DNA of 32,445 bases, taken from positions 1 to 32,445 of the forward strand of contig DASXIW010000070.1 in assembly GCA_036497785.1 (NCBI GenBank), in the 5' to 3' direction. Each line of letters starts with the position of its first letter. Position 1 is the first letter of the stretch. A program made the translations under genes and the position numbers. The stretch is from DASXIW01 sp036497785 (GTDB lineage Bacteria; Pseudomonadota; Alphaproteobacteria; Acetobacterales; Acetobacteraceae). Shown here one piece after another: positions 15,896 to 23,176 of the stretch. Below the pieces are notes generated by a model. The model saw only the letters and a list, made by a program, of their open reading frames with translations, was not told where the DNA came from and searched no databases.

Positions 15896-17254
15896 ATGAG
15901 AAACCACCTGCAGCGTGTCGCTTGCGCGGCGCTACCGCTTCTGCTTGCCGCGCCCGCCTGGGCCGATGACGCCCCTGCCGCCAGGCCTGATTCCGGCGAC
16001 ACGGCCTGGATGCTGACCAGCACCGCGCTTGTGTTGATGATGACTATTCCGGGTCTCGCGCTTTTCTATGCCGGCATGGTGCGCAAGAAGAACGTGCTGG
16101 CGACCATGATGCAGTCTTTCATTATCTGCTGCCTGGTTACTGTCACCTGGATGATCGCGGGCTATAGCCTCGCCTTCACCAACGGCTCGCCCTATATCGG
16201 CGACCTCTCGCGCTTTTTCCTCAGCGGCTTCGGCGATAATTGGGACAAGCCGTTCCTGCTCGGCGCCGGATCGGCGGCCGCGACGCAGGAGACCATTCCC
16301 GAATCCGTCTACATGATGTTCCAGATGACGTTCGCGATCATCACACCGGCGCTGATTGCGGGCGCCTTCGCTGACCGGATGAAGTTCTCTGCCATGTGCG
16401 CCTTCATCGTGCTGTGGTCGCTGCTCGTCTACAGCCCGATCGCGCATTGGGTATGGAGTGCCACGGGTTGGCTTGGGGCGGGCGTGATGGGGTTGCCGGG
16501 TGCGGCCGACTTCGCCGGCGGGACCGTGGTGCACATCAACGCCGGCATTGCCGGGCTGATGTGCGCCCTGGTGCTCGGCAAGCGGCTTGGCTACGGCCAC
16601 GACAACATGGCGCCCTACAACCTGTCGCTGGCCGTGATCGGCGCCTCGCTGCTTTGGGTGGGTTGGTTCGGCTTCAACGCGGGGTCCGCGGTGGGGGCCA
16701 ATGGCCTCGCCGGCATGGCGATGACGGTGACGCAGATCGCCACGGCCGCGGCAGCGTTGGCCTGGACGTTCGCGGAATGGGCGAGCAAGGGCAAGCCGAG
16801 CGTGCTGGGTGCGGTCTCCGGCGCCGTGGCCGGGCTGGTGGCGGTCACCCCGGCCTCGGGTTTCGTTCTGCCCGGGCCGGCGCTGGTGATCGGCATCTCG
16901 GCCGGTGTGATCTGCTTCTGGACCGCGACCAGCATGAAGCACGTGTTCGGCTATGACGACAGTCTGGACGCGTTCGGCGTGCACGGCATTGGCGGCATCA
17001 TCGGCGCGTTGCTGACCGGTGTGTTCGCCTTCGGGCCGCTGAGCGCCACCAAGGACGCGCCGGCCGGTGTGCATATCGGCGGCCTGCAGCAGTTCGAGGC
17101 GCAGGTGATCGCGGTCTGCGCCACGCTGGTCTGGTCCGGCGTGATGACCTTCGTCATCCTCAAGGTCGTCGACGCGATCATCGGATTGCGCGTCACGATG
17201 GAGGAGGAGCGCGAAGGGCTGGATATCGTGCTGCACGGTGAGCAGTTGTTCTGA
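15896..17254 (+). CDS. amtB: Ammonium transporter AmtB
   Basis: A 452-residue integral membrane protein. The signal peptide (AALPLLLAAPAWADD) is followed by eleven expected membrane segments starting at DTAWMLTSTALVLMMTIPGLALFYAGM. The pore histidines lie in GGTVVHINAG and DAFGVHGIGG, and the conserved aspartate in GAADFAGG. The C-terminal tail RVTMEEEREGLDIVLHGE is the GlnK-binding region. It conducts ammonium into the cell; under ammonium shock the adjacent GlnK plugs the pore from the cytoplasm. An AGAGGAGG ribosome site lies about 13 bases upstream, slightly far. A rho-independent terminator follows. Confidence 0.97.
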   Translation: MRNHLQRVACAALPLLLAAPAWADDAPAARPDSGDTAWMLTSTALVLMMTIPGLALFYAGMVRKKNVLATMMQSFIICCLVTVTWMIAGYSLAFTNGSPYIGDLSRFFLSGFGDNWDKPFLLGAGSAAATQETIPESVYMMFQMTFAIITPALIAGAFADRMKFSAMCAFIVLWSLLVYSPIAHWVWSATGWLGAGVMGLPGAADFAGGTVVHINAGIAGLMCALVLGKRLGYGHDNMAPYNLSLAVIGASLLWVGWFGFNAGSAVGANGLAGMAMTVTQIATAAAALAWTFAEWASKGKPSVLGAVSGAVAGLVAVTPASGFVLPGPALVIGISAGVICFWTATSMKHVFGYDDSLDAFGVHGIGGIIGALLTGVFAFGPLSATKDAPAGVHIGGLQQFEAQVIAVCATLVWSGVMTFVILKVVDAIIGLRVTMEEEREGLDIVLHGEQLF

Positions 17255-17280
17255 CGCCTGGCGTTCTCTTCCGGCAGGCA

Positions 17281-17320
17281 AAAAGGAGGCCCTCCCCGTG
17301 GGAGCGCCTCCTCTTTTATT
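17281..17320 (+). terminator. Rho-independent terminator between amtB and phaB
   Basis: AGGAGGC pairs with GCCTCCT, with an inner CTCCC/GGGAG stem around a CGT loop, followed by CTTTT. The leading AAAA gives a matching T-tract on the - strand. The convergent phaB stop lies immediately beyond, so it probably serves both genes. Confidence 0.85.
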
Positions 17321-17322
17321 CG

Positions 17323-18045
17323 TCAGTACATATGCTGTCCGCCATTGATCGACAGCGTCGATCCCGTGACGAAATCAGCGTCGTCCGCGGTCAGGAACAC
17401 AACGCCGCGTGCGATATCCTCGGCATGTCCCAGGCGGCCGACCGGAATGCGCGCGATGATCTTCTGCAACACGTCCTCGGGCACGGCGCGGACCATGTCG
17501 GTGTCGACATAGCCTGGGGCGATGGCGTTCACGGTAATGCCGAAACGCGCACCCTCCTGGGCGAGCGCCTTGGTGAAGCCGTGGATGCCGGATTTTGCCG
17601 CGGCGTAATTGACTTGGCCGTATTGGCCGGCCTGGCCGTTGATGCTGCCAATATTGACGATGCGCCCGAATTTCGCGGCACGCATTGCGTCGAAGGTGAG
17701 CTTGCACAGGTTGAAACAGGAACCGAGATTGGTGTCTATCACCGCGTCCCACATCTCGCGGGTCTGACGCGAGATCGTGGCGTCGCGGGTGATGCCGGCA
17801 TTGTTCACCAGGATCTCGACGGCGCCGACGGTCCCGTGGATCTGTTCCACGGCCATGCGGCAGGCCTCGAAATCCGCCGCGTCGAATTTCATGACGGTGA
17901 CGCCGGTGGCTTTCGAGAAGGCCTTGGCCGCCGCATCGTTGCCGGCATAATTGGCAATGACATGCCGGCCCGCACCGCTCAACTGTCGGCTAATCTCCGC
18001 GCCAATTCCGCGAGTGCCGCCGGTGACGAGAGCAACTCTGCTCAT
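17323..18045 (-). CDS. phaB: Acetoacetyl-CoA reductase (short-chain dehydrogenase)
   Basis: A 240-residue SDR protein. It has the NADP(H) motif GGTRGIG at 9-15, NNAG at 81-84, catalytic Ser134 in NIGSING, and Tyr147 and Lys151 in YAAAK. The stretch GRIVNIGSINGQAGQYGQVNYAAAKSG and the C-terminal DFVTGSTLSINGGQHMY are typical of PhaB. It reduces acetoacetyl-CoA to (R)-3-hydroxybutyryl-CoA for polyhydroxybutyrate synthesis. FabG is the main alternative, but the GQHMY end favours PhaB. AAGGGGAGG sits 8 bases before the ATG at 18045. No phaA or phaC is adjacent. The upstream region carries paired CAATTG palindromes. Confidence 0.9.
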   Translation of the reverse strand: MSRVALVTGGTRGIGAEISRQLSGAGRHVIANYAGNDAAAKAFSKATGVTVMKFDAADFEACRMAVEQIHGTVGAVEILVNNAGITRDATISRQTREMWDAVIDTNLGSCFNLCKLTFDAMRAAKFGRIVNIGSINGQAGQYGQVNYAAAKSGIHGFTKALAQEGARFGITVNAIAPGYVDTDMVRAVPEDVLQKIIARIPVGRLGHAEDIARGVVFLTADDADFVTGSTLSINGGQHMY

Positions 18046-18122
18046 TTGTGAACCTCCCCTTGATACGCCATGTCGCACGCTAGAGCATCTCGGGCGCCGA
18101 TAGAAGCCTTGAACGACATCTA

Positions 18123-18157
18123 GACAATTGTTTTTACGAAGAATTTAGTCAATTGAC
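18123..18157. promoter_or_regulatory. Paired CAATTG palindromes upstream of phaB
   Basis: ACAATTGT (18124-18131) and GTCAATTGAC (18148-18157) are palindromes with centres 25 bases apart, in an AT-rich island unlike its surroundings. On the - strand the second contains TTGACT, a possible -35 box for phaB. They look like a pair of operator sites; the regulator is unknown. Confidence 0.4.
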
Positions 18158-18197
18158 GGTGGGCGGCGCCGGTGACGTGGCCCGACTGGGTGTCGCC

Positions 18198-18743
18198 TTA
18201 CATCGGTCCCCCGGGCACCGCCGTCGCGGTCAATGGCGGGTGGCGCCGGGCGTCGAAAAGCTGAAAGTGCCACCATTCCAGCCGGTAATGGTCCCACCCG
18301 GCAGCCGTCATCAGACCCATGAGCAGCGCACGGTTGCGCTGCGCGTCGGGCGGGATGTCCAGCGTGCCGTGGGCGGAGCGGGCCGCGATTTCGTCGAAGC
18401 CGGCACCCATCGGCAGTTCCTTGCCGGACGTGTCGACCAGCGTCAGATCGACGGCGGCGCCGCGCGGGTGAACGCCACCGGCCCGTGGATCGGACACGAA
18501 GCGCTTGTCGGTCACCGCGTTCCAGAGTGCCCATTGCGCTTCGATCGGGCGAAAGGCGTCGTAAATCTTCAGTCGCAGCCCAAGCTGGGCGGCCATGGCA
18601 GCGGCATGCAGGAGGCGGGTTCGTGCGTCCGGCAGCAGCATGGCGACCGGCCGGCTGTAGATGGGCCTGCCCGTCAGGTTATCGGGCGTGGCGTAGCGGA
18701 GGTCGAAGGATAGGCCGTCGGCCTCGGTCAACGTGATGAGCAT
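18198..18743 (-). CDS. D-alanyl-D-alanine dipeptidase (VanX/DdpX-type, M15D)
   Basis: A 181-residue protein with the zinc site of the VanX family: GVHPRGAAVDLTL supplies His and Asp, and EWWHF supplies the catalytic Glu and the third ligand His. YDAFRP carries the conserved arginine. It should hydrolyse D-Ala-D-Ala. No vanH, vanA or regulator is nearby, so a resistance role is not indicated; recycling of cell-wall peptides, as for DdpX, is more likely. No signal peptide is evident, consistent with cytoplasmic action. I chose the ATG at 18743; the frame stays open upstream into tsaB but that sequence has no family pattern. It is divergent from tsaB. Confidence 0.9.
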   Translation of the reverse strand: MLITLTEADGLSFDLRYATPDNLTGRPIYSRPVAMLLPDARTRLLHAAAMAAQLGLRLKIYDAFRPIEAQWALWNAVTDKRFVSDPRAGGVHPRGAAVDLTLVDTSGKELPMGAGFDEIAARSAHGTLDIPPDAQRNRALLMGLMTAAGWDHYRLEWWHFQLFDARRHPPLTATAVPGGPM

Positions 18744-18874
18744 GATGGCAGACGAGTGTCCCGAATCGGAGGTTCGCCATACTGCGCGCAGCTCGGATTC
18801 CCGGCACTGGTTTTGTTTTCCAGTCGCCCTGTGGGAGATTTGCGCGGTCGCTGGCCGCCGGATTAGCTTGCGCC

Positions 18875-19546
18875 ATGCGAATTCTTGCGATTGATGCGGC
18901 AATGGCGCGGTGTTCCGCGGCCCTGGTGGTGGATGGTGTCGTGGCGGCGCGGCGGGAAGCGGCGGCCGGACGGGGCCAGGCGGCGGCTTTGCCGCCAATG
19001 GTGCAGGCCGTTTTGACCGAGGCGGGTTCCGCGGCGACCGCGCTCGATGGTGTGGCGGTGACCGTCGGGCCGGGCAGCTTCACCGGGTTGCGTGCGGCGA
19101 TTGCCCTCGCACAGGGCGTCGCCTTGTCGGCCGGCGTGTCGGTGGTGGGCGTGACGGTTGCCGAGGCATTGGCGGAGCGGGTGGGAGAAAGCCTGCGCGG
19201 CCGGGCGCTGTGGGTCGCAATCGATAGCAGGCGAGGGCGGGTTTTTCTGCAAACCGGAGCCAGCCTGGCGCCGGTGGAGCTTGATGCGTTGCCGCCGGCA
19301 AATGGCGGCGTCGCCATTGCCGGCGACGCCGCCATTGCGGTAGCTGCCCGCCTTGCGGCCCGTGGCGACGACGTGATGCTGACCGATGCCCGAGTGCCGG
19401 ACGCGGTGGATGTCGCGGCTGTCGGGGCGCGCCGGCTGCGCGGCGAGATTGCGCCGTGTCCCGCACAGCCTCTCTATGTCGATCCACCAGAAGCGAAGTT
19501 GCCGGCAGGGGGATTGCGGCCGCCACCGGAACCGCCGCTGGCATGA
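18875..19546 (+). CDS. tsaB: tRNA threonylcarbamoyladenosine biosynthesis protein TsaB
   Basis: A 223-residue ASKHA-fold protein. It starts MRILAIDAA and has VTVGPGSFTGLRAAIALAQG, the TsaB signature, then VAIDSRRGRVFLQ. TsaB pairs with TsaD and TsaE to transfer threonylcarbamoyl to A37 of ANN-decoding tRNAs. It is a structural partner without the TsaD metal site. The tail is proline-rich and less conserved. Its TGA overlaps the rimI ATG as ATGA at 19543-19546, the usual tsaB-rimI coupling. Confidence 0.94.
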   Translation: MRILAIDAAMARCSAALVVDGVVAARREAAAGRGQAAALPPMVQAVLTEAGSAATALDGVAVTVGPGSFTGLRAAIALAQGVALSAGVSVVGVTVAEALAERVGESLRGRALWVAIDSRRGRVFLQTGASLAPVELDALPPANGGVAIAGDAAIAVAARLAARGDDVMLTDARVPDAVDVAAVGARRLRGEIAPCPAQPLYVDPPEAKLPAGGLRPPPEPPLA

Positions 19547-19995
19547 TCGCCGTGGGGGTGGCGCATGCCGCCGCGCTGGCCGCGATCCACGCGGCCAGCT
19601 TTCCGGCGGAAGAGCGCTGGACCGTGGAGGCCATGGCGCAGCAATTGGCGCAGCCCGGGGTGTTCGGTTTTGTCGATCCGGACGGGGGCATGGTGCTTGG
19701 ACGGGTGGCGGCCGACGAGGCGGAGATACTGACGCTCGCCGTCGCACCTTCCGCGCGGCGGCAGGGCCGGGGCCGGGCGTTGCTGGAAGCGGCGTTTGCC
19801 GAGATGACGGCGCGCGCCGCCGCGAAGGTGTTTCTGGAAGTGTCGACGGCCAATACCGGGGCCCGGGCACTCTATGCGGCCGTCGGGTTCACCGAGATCG
19901 GCCGGCGGCGGCGCTACTACCATGATGGGGCGGATGCGCTGCTGATGCGGCGGGACCTCGCGCTCAGCCTCCCCGGCGCAGCACCAGCCTTGTGA
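19543..19995 (+). CDS. rimI: Ribosomal protein alanine N-acetyltransferase RimI
   Basis: A 150-residue GNAT protein. It has HAASFPAEERWT near the N-terminus, LTLAVAPSARRQGRGRALLEAAF as the acetyl-CoA pyrophosphate loop (RRQGRG), VFLEVSTANTGARALYAAVGF and a YYHDGADALLMRRDL end. RimI acetylates the N-terminal alanine of ribosomal protein bS18 and often sits beside tsaB. The ATG overlaps the tsaB stop. Its 3' end overlaps the convergent tusA-like gene by 32 bases. A start at 19456 in the same frame would lie inside tsaB and is unlikely. Confidence 0.9.
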   Translation: MIAVGVAHAAALAAIHAASFPAEERWTVEAMAQQLAQPGVFGFVDPDGGMVLGRVAADEAEILTLAVAPSARRQGRGRALLEAAFAEMTARAAAKVFLEVSTANTGARALYAAVGFTEIGRRRRYYHDGADALLMRRDLALSLPGAAPAL

Positions 19996-20206
19996 TTCCG
20001 TCCGCGCCGGTTTGCTCGCTCACGATTTCATGGCCTTGGGCAACGGCTGAGCGGGGCACGTTCCGGCGCGGTTCGTCGCCACGCAGCACGACAAGCAACG
20101 TCTCGCCGGGCGCCATCCGGTCCAAGGCGAGGCGGGTGCGCACAAAGGTCATCGGGCAGATCTCTTCGCGGATGTCCAATTCGTGGGTGAAGGCAGTAAG
20201 ATCCAT
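19964..20206 (-). CDS. TusA-family (SirA-like) sulfur-carrier protein
   Basis: An 80-residue protein with LDIREEICPMTFVRTRLAL. Cys17 followed by Pro is the persulfide-carrying active site. The usual CPxP motif is here CPMT, losing the second proline, so it may be a divergent subfamily instead of true TusA for tRNA thiolation. The strand-helix pattern and GETLLVVLRGDEP fit the fold. Its 3' end overlaps rimI by 32 bases in antisense orientation. It is divergent from mucR, across a 136-base AT-rich spacer. Confidence 0.88.
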   Translation of the reverse strand: MDLTAFTHELDIREEICPMTFVRTRLALDRMAPGETLLVVLRGDEPRRNVPRSAVAQGHEIVSEQTGADGITRLVLRRGG

Positions 20207-20254
20207 TTGGTCACGGGTCCTGTTCGTCTTGTCTTTCGGGCAGACATGGCGGGA

Positions 20255-20307
20255 TTATTATTTTATAGCAAATATCCATTGCGGAACAGCCAGCTCGTAA
20301 CTTATAT
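20255..20307 (+). promoter_or_regulatory. AT-rich mucR promoter region
   Basis: TTGCGG (20279-20284) and TTATAT (20302-20307) are 17 bases apart and end about 35 bases before the mucR ATG. Just upstream, 20255-20276 is almost pure A/T (ATTATTATTTTATAGCAAAT). MucR-type regulators bind AT-rich DNA with TpA steps and repress their own genes, so this tract is a likely autoregulatory site. Confidence 0.5.
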
Positions 20308-20342
20308 GCGGGCAAGTCTTTGCGGGTTAAAAAGGGATTGCG

Positions 20343-20753
20343 ATGTCTGAGGGTTCACCTTATCCGGACGTGCTGGGCCTGACGGCGCAGATCGTCTCGG
20401 CGCATGTGTCGAATAATTCCGTTACGCCGGATGCTCTACCGGCCCTGATTCAAGATGTGTACCGCACCTTGGCCGGCGTCGGACGGGAGCCGGTGCAACT
20501 CGAAAAGCCCCAATCCGCGGTGCCCGTCAAGAAATCCGTATTCCCCGATTATCTGGTGTGTCTGGAGGACGGGAAAAAGCTCAAGATGCTCAAGCGGCAT
20601 CTGAAGACCGCCTACGACCTTACGCCCGACCAATATCGGGAGCGTTGGGGCCTGCCGGCCGATTATCCGATGGTCGCGCCGAACTATGCCGATCACCGCT
20701 CCAGCCTGGCGAAGAAGATCGGGCTTGGGACCAAGCCACGGATCCGGAAATAG
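20343..20753 (+). CDS. mucR: Ros/MucR-family transcriptional regulator
   Basis: A 136-residue protein. The N-terminal half (LGLTAQIVSAHVSNN, LPALIQDVYRTLAG) is the oligomerisation region. The C-terminal half is the DNA-binding domain with CLEDGKKLKMLKRHLKTAY, then LTPDQYRERWGLPADYPMV. The family is H-NS-like and silences AT-rich genes for surface polysaccharides and motility. The zinc-finger ligands look incomplete: the second Cys position is Asp (CLED), and after RHL the following His is replaced (KTAYD). Some Ros homologues of Mesorhizobium loti fold without zinc, and this one may too. AAAAAGGG lies about 8 bases before the ATG. A divergent tusA-like gene shares the AT-rich spacer. Confidence 0.94.
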   Translation: MSEGSPYPDVLGLTAQIVSAHVSNNSVTPDALPALIQDVYRTLAGVGREPVQLEKPQSAVPVKKSVFPDYLVCLEDGKKLKMLKRHLKTAYDLTPDQYRERWGLPADYPMVAPNYADHRSSLAKKIGLGTKPRIRK

Positions 20754-20829
20754 GCGACCCGTTCCGTCAGGATTTGCCTCAGACCGGTCGGGGCCTGTAA
20801 CCTCCGCCACCGTTGCCCTGGATTGGGTG

Positions 20830-20875
20830 CCGCAGCCGCTCACGAAGGCGCTTTGCCGCGTGAGACCGGCTGCGG
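20830..20875 (+). other. Bulged hairpin in the fur leader
   Basis: CCGCAGCCGCTCACG (20830-20844) pairs with CGTGAGACCGGCTGCGG (20859-20875) with a 2-base bulge. It ends 15 bases before the fur ATG. There is no T-tract, so a terminator of mucR is possible but not clear; it could also affect fur translation. Confidence 0.45.
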
Positions 20876-20890
20876 ATAATTGGGGATCGG

Positions 20891-21358
20891 ATGGAAAGCC
20901 GGATCGAGAGCCTGTGCGTGGAACGAGGCCTCAAGATGACCGGCCAGCGCCGTGTCATCGCGCGAGTCTTGTCGGACGCCGAAGACCACCCTGACGTCGA
21001 GGAGCTGTACCGGCGCGCGGTCGCGCTGGACAGTCGTATATCCATCGCCACGGTCTACCGTACGGTCCGGCTGTTCGAGGAGAAGGGCATTCTCGAGCGG
21101 CGGGATTTCGGCGGGGGGCGTGCGCGCTACGAGCCAAGCGAACACGGGCATCATCATCACCTCATCGACATCGATACCGGCAAGGTGATCGAGTTCGAGG
21201 ATGCCGAGCATGAACGTGTGCTGCAGGCGATCGTGACCCGGCTGGGCTTCGAACTCGTCTCTCACCGGCTGGAGCTGTTCGGGCGCAAGCGTGAGGCGCC
21301 CCAGGCCGCGGCGGAGAAGCCGAGCCCGCCGACACGCCTGCGCGACATGCGGCGATGA
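20891..21358 (+). CDS. fur: Fur-family metal-responsive regulator
   Basis: A 155-residue protein. The winged helix includes MTGQRRVIARVLSDAEDHPDVEELYRRA and RISIATVYRTVRLFEEKGI, with the DNA-recognition helix TVYRTV. The dimer and metal region has the His-rich EHGHHHHLIDIDTGKVIEF. It lacks a C-terminal CxxC pair. In alphaproteobacteria this type may act as an iron or manganese regulator (Fur/Mur); which one cannot be told. The tail is Pro/Arg-rich and variable. The TGA overlaps the olsB ATG (ATGA, 21355-21358), so the acyltransferase is translated from the same message. Confidence 0.9.
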   Translation: MESRIESLCVERGLKMTGQRRVIARVLSDAEDHPDVEELYRRAVALDSRISIATVYRTVRLFEEKGILERRDFGGGRARYEPSEHGHHHHLIDIDTGKVIEFEDAEHERVLQAIVTRLGFELVSHRLELFGRKREAPQAAAEKPSPPTRLRDMRR

Positions 21359-22179
21359 CCGCGGTCGTCGATCCCGACATTTCAGCAGGATTCGGCGAAC
21401 TGCGCGCCGGCAACCTGGGTGCGCGGCTCGCCACCACAGCGGCTGAGATCGATGCTGTGCAGGCGCTGCGCTACCGCGTGTTCTATGAGGAGATGGGCGC
21501 CCGCCCGAGCGAGGTCGCCGCGGCATTGCGACGCGACATCGACGCCTATGACGCGGTTGCGGATCATCTGTTGGTGGTTGACCACACGATTGGGTCGGGG
21601 CCTGAGGGCGTGGTGGCGACCTATCGGCTGATCCGGGCCAAGGCGGTGGCCAGGATCGGCCGGTTCTACTCGGCCGATGAGTACGATATTACCGCAATGA
21701 CGAGTTTTCCCGGTCAGGTTCTGGAACTCGGGCGCTCCTGCGTGCATCCGGCCCACCGGGACCGTGCGGCCATGCAGTTATTGTGGCGGGCCATCGCCGT
21801 CTATGTGCGGATGCACGGGATCGACCTGATGTTCGGCTGCGCCAGCCTGCCAGGCACGGACCCCGATGCCGTTGGCGCCGAGCTTACCTACCTGCATCAC
21901 AGCCATCTGGCCCCGCCCGAGATGCGGCCAAGGGCGTTGCCCGAACGGTATGTGGATATGCGCAGGGTCGACATTGCCACCATCGACACGCGCCGGGCGC
22001 TGAACACGCTGCCGCCGCTGATCAAGGGCTATCTGCGCCTTGGCGGGTTTGTCGGCGATGGCGCGGTGATCGACGCCCAGTTCAACACGACCGATGTCGC
22101 CGTGGTGGTGAAGACGGATCTTGTGACCGAGAAATATCTGCGCCATTTCGACCGTGAGTCGCGCGATTCTGTGGATTGA
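21355..22179 (+). CDS. olsB: OlsB-type L-ornithine N-alpha-acyltransferase (GNAT-like)
   Basis: A 274-residue protein with the family pattern: EIDAVQALRYRVFYEEMGA, DIDAYDAVADHLLVVD, TYRLIR, GRFYSADEYDI, VLELGRSCVHPAHRDR, LLWRAIAVYVRMHGIDLMFGCASLPGTDP. OlsB transfers a 3-hydroxyacyl group from ACP to ornithine, making lyso-ornithine lipid. The second step needs an OlsA O-acyltransferase, not present here. It starts within the fur stop. A D-2-hydroxyacid dehydrogenase follows 6 bases later. The assignment is from recalled conserved blocks. Confidence 0.85.
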   Translation: MTAVVDPDISAGFGELRAGNLGARLATTAAEIDAVQALRYRVFYEEMGARPSEVAAALRRDIDAYDAVADHLLVVDHTIGSGPEGVVATYRLIRAKAVARIGRFYSADEYDITAMTSFPGQVLELGRSCVHPAHRDRAAMQLLWRAIAVYVRMHGIDLMFGCASLPGTDPDAVGAELTYLHHSHLAPPEMRPRALPERYVDMRRVDIATIDTRRALNTLPPLIKGYLRLGGFVGDGAVIDAQFNTTDVAVVVKTDLVTEKYLRHFDRESRDSVD

Positions 22180-22185
22180 ATTGCT

Positions 22186-23163
22186 ATGAAAACTTTCAAT
22201 GTGGTCATGACCGCGCCGCGCCTGGCCGGGCCGGCGGTGGCGGTGCTGGAAGCGGCGGGTTGCGCCATCCATTATATGCCGCCCTATCCCTCCGCCGAGG
22301 CGGTTGCCGAACTGGTGGGGCGAGTTCAGGCGGACGGCATCTTGACCCGCCAGGGCCCGGTGCTGGCGATGGCAATGGATGCCTCGTCACGGCTCAAGGT
22401 GATCGCGCGGCACGGTGTGGGCGTGGACGACGTGGATCTACCGGCTGCCGCGGCGCGGGGTATCCTGGTGACACGGGCCCCCGGCTCGAACACCCAGGCG
22501 GTGGCCGAGCATACATTGGCGCTTATTCTGGCTCTGGCGAAGGATTTGAAGCCGCTTGCCGCATCGGTGGGCGGGGGCGCATGGCGCGAGGCCGCGACCA
22601 AGGTGCGCGACGTCGCCGGGATGCGGCTGGGGCTGTTGGGCTTCGGCACGATCGGCCAGGCGGTGGCGCGATTCGCCGCGCCGTTCGGCATGGTGGTGAC
22701 GGCATTCGATCCGGACATGCCGGCGGCGGTGTTCGGGGCAGTGCGTCGCGCGGCGACGCTTGCGGATCTGTTGCCGGTCAGTGACGTGCTGTCGGTGCAT
22801 TGCCCCTATTTGCCGGCGACTCGGCATATCGTGGATGCGGCCGCGCTCGCGGCCGTGCCCCACGGCGCGTTCGTGGTGAATACCGCGCGTGGCGGCATTA
22901 TCGACGAGGTGGCGTTGAGAGCGGCGCTGGAGTCCGGCCATATCGCGGGGGCCGGCCTCGATGTGTTCGAGGCGGAGCCGCCAGCCCCGGGAGATGCGTT
23001 GCGTGGCCATCCCAAGGTCATTGCCACGCCACATGTGGCAGGCGTGACCGATGGTTCGCTGATCAACATGGGCGTCATGGCGGCGGAATGCATTGTTGCG
23101 GCGCTCACCGGCGGCATTGTGCCGCCGGAACGCATCGTCAGGGTGGCGGTGGCGCCTGATTAG
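22186..23163 (+). CDS. D-isomer-specific 2-hydroxyacid dehydrogenase
   Basis: A 325-residue protein. The NAD-binding domain has LGLLGFGTIGQAVARF with Asp at the end of the following strand (TAFDPDM). The catalytic Arg lies in VVNTARGGIID, Glu in LDVFEAEPP and His in ATPHVAGVT. VIARHGVGVDDVDL and SNTQAVAEHTLALIL are typical of the SerA/LdhA/glyoxylate reductase superfamily. At 325 residues it has no ACT regulatory domain, so it is not a long-form SerA. The substrate (glyoxylate/hydroxypyruvate, phosphoglycerate or another 2-ketoacid) cannot be fixed. It sits 6 bases after olsB and 13 before lnt, in one run. Confidence 0.9.
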   Translation: MKTFNVVMTAPRLAGPAVAVLEAAGCAIHYMPPYPSAEAVAELVGRVQADGILTRQGPVLAMAMDASSRLKVIARHGVGVDDVDLPAAAARGILVTRAPGSNTQAVAEHTLALILALAKDLKPLAASVGGGAWREAATKVRDVAGMRLGLLGFGTIGQAVARFAAPFGMVVTAFDPDMPAAVFGAVRRAATLADLLPVSDVLSVHCPYLPATRHIVDAAALAAVPHGAFVVNTARGGIIDEVALRAALESGHIAGAGLDVFEAEPPAPGDALRGHPKVIATPHVAGVTDGSLINMGVMAAECIVAALTGGIVPPERIVRVAVAPD

Positions 23164-23176
23164 GGTGGGGTTTGCC

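Noticed and set aside
15932..17281. A 449-codon - strand open frame
   Set aside because: It is the antisense of amtB; His/Arg/Gly-rich with no recognisable domain.
18198..18743. VanX-like gene as a vancomycin resistance cassette
   Set aside because: There is no vanH, vanA or vanRS nearby and gram-negative relatives use such enzymes for D-Ala-D-Ala recycling.
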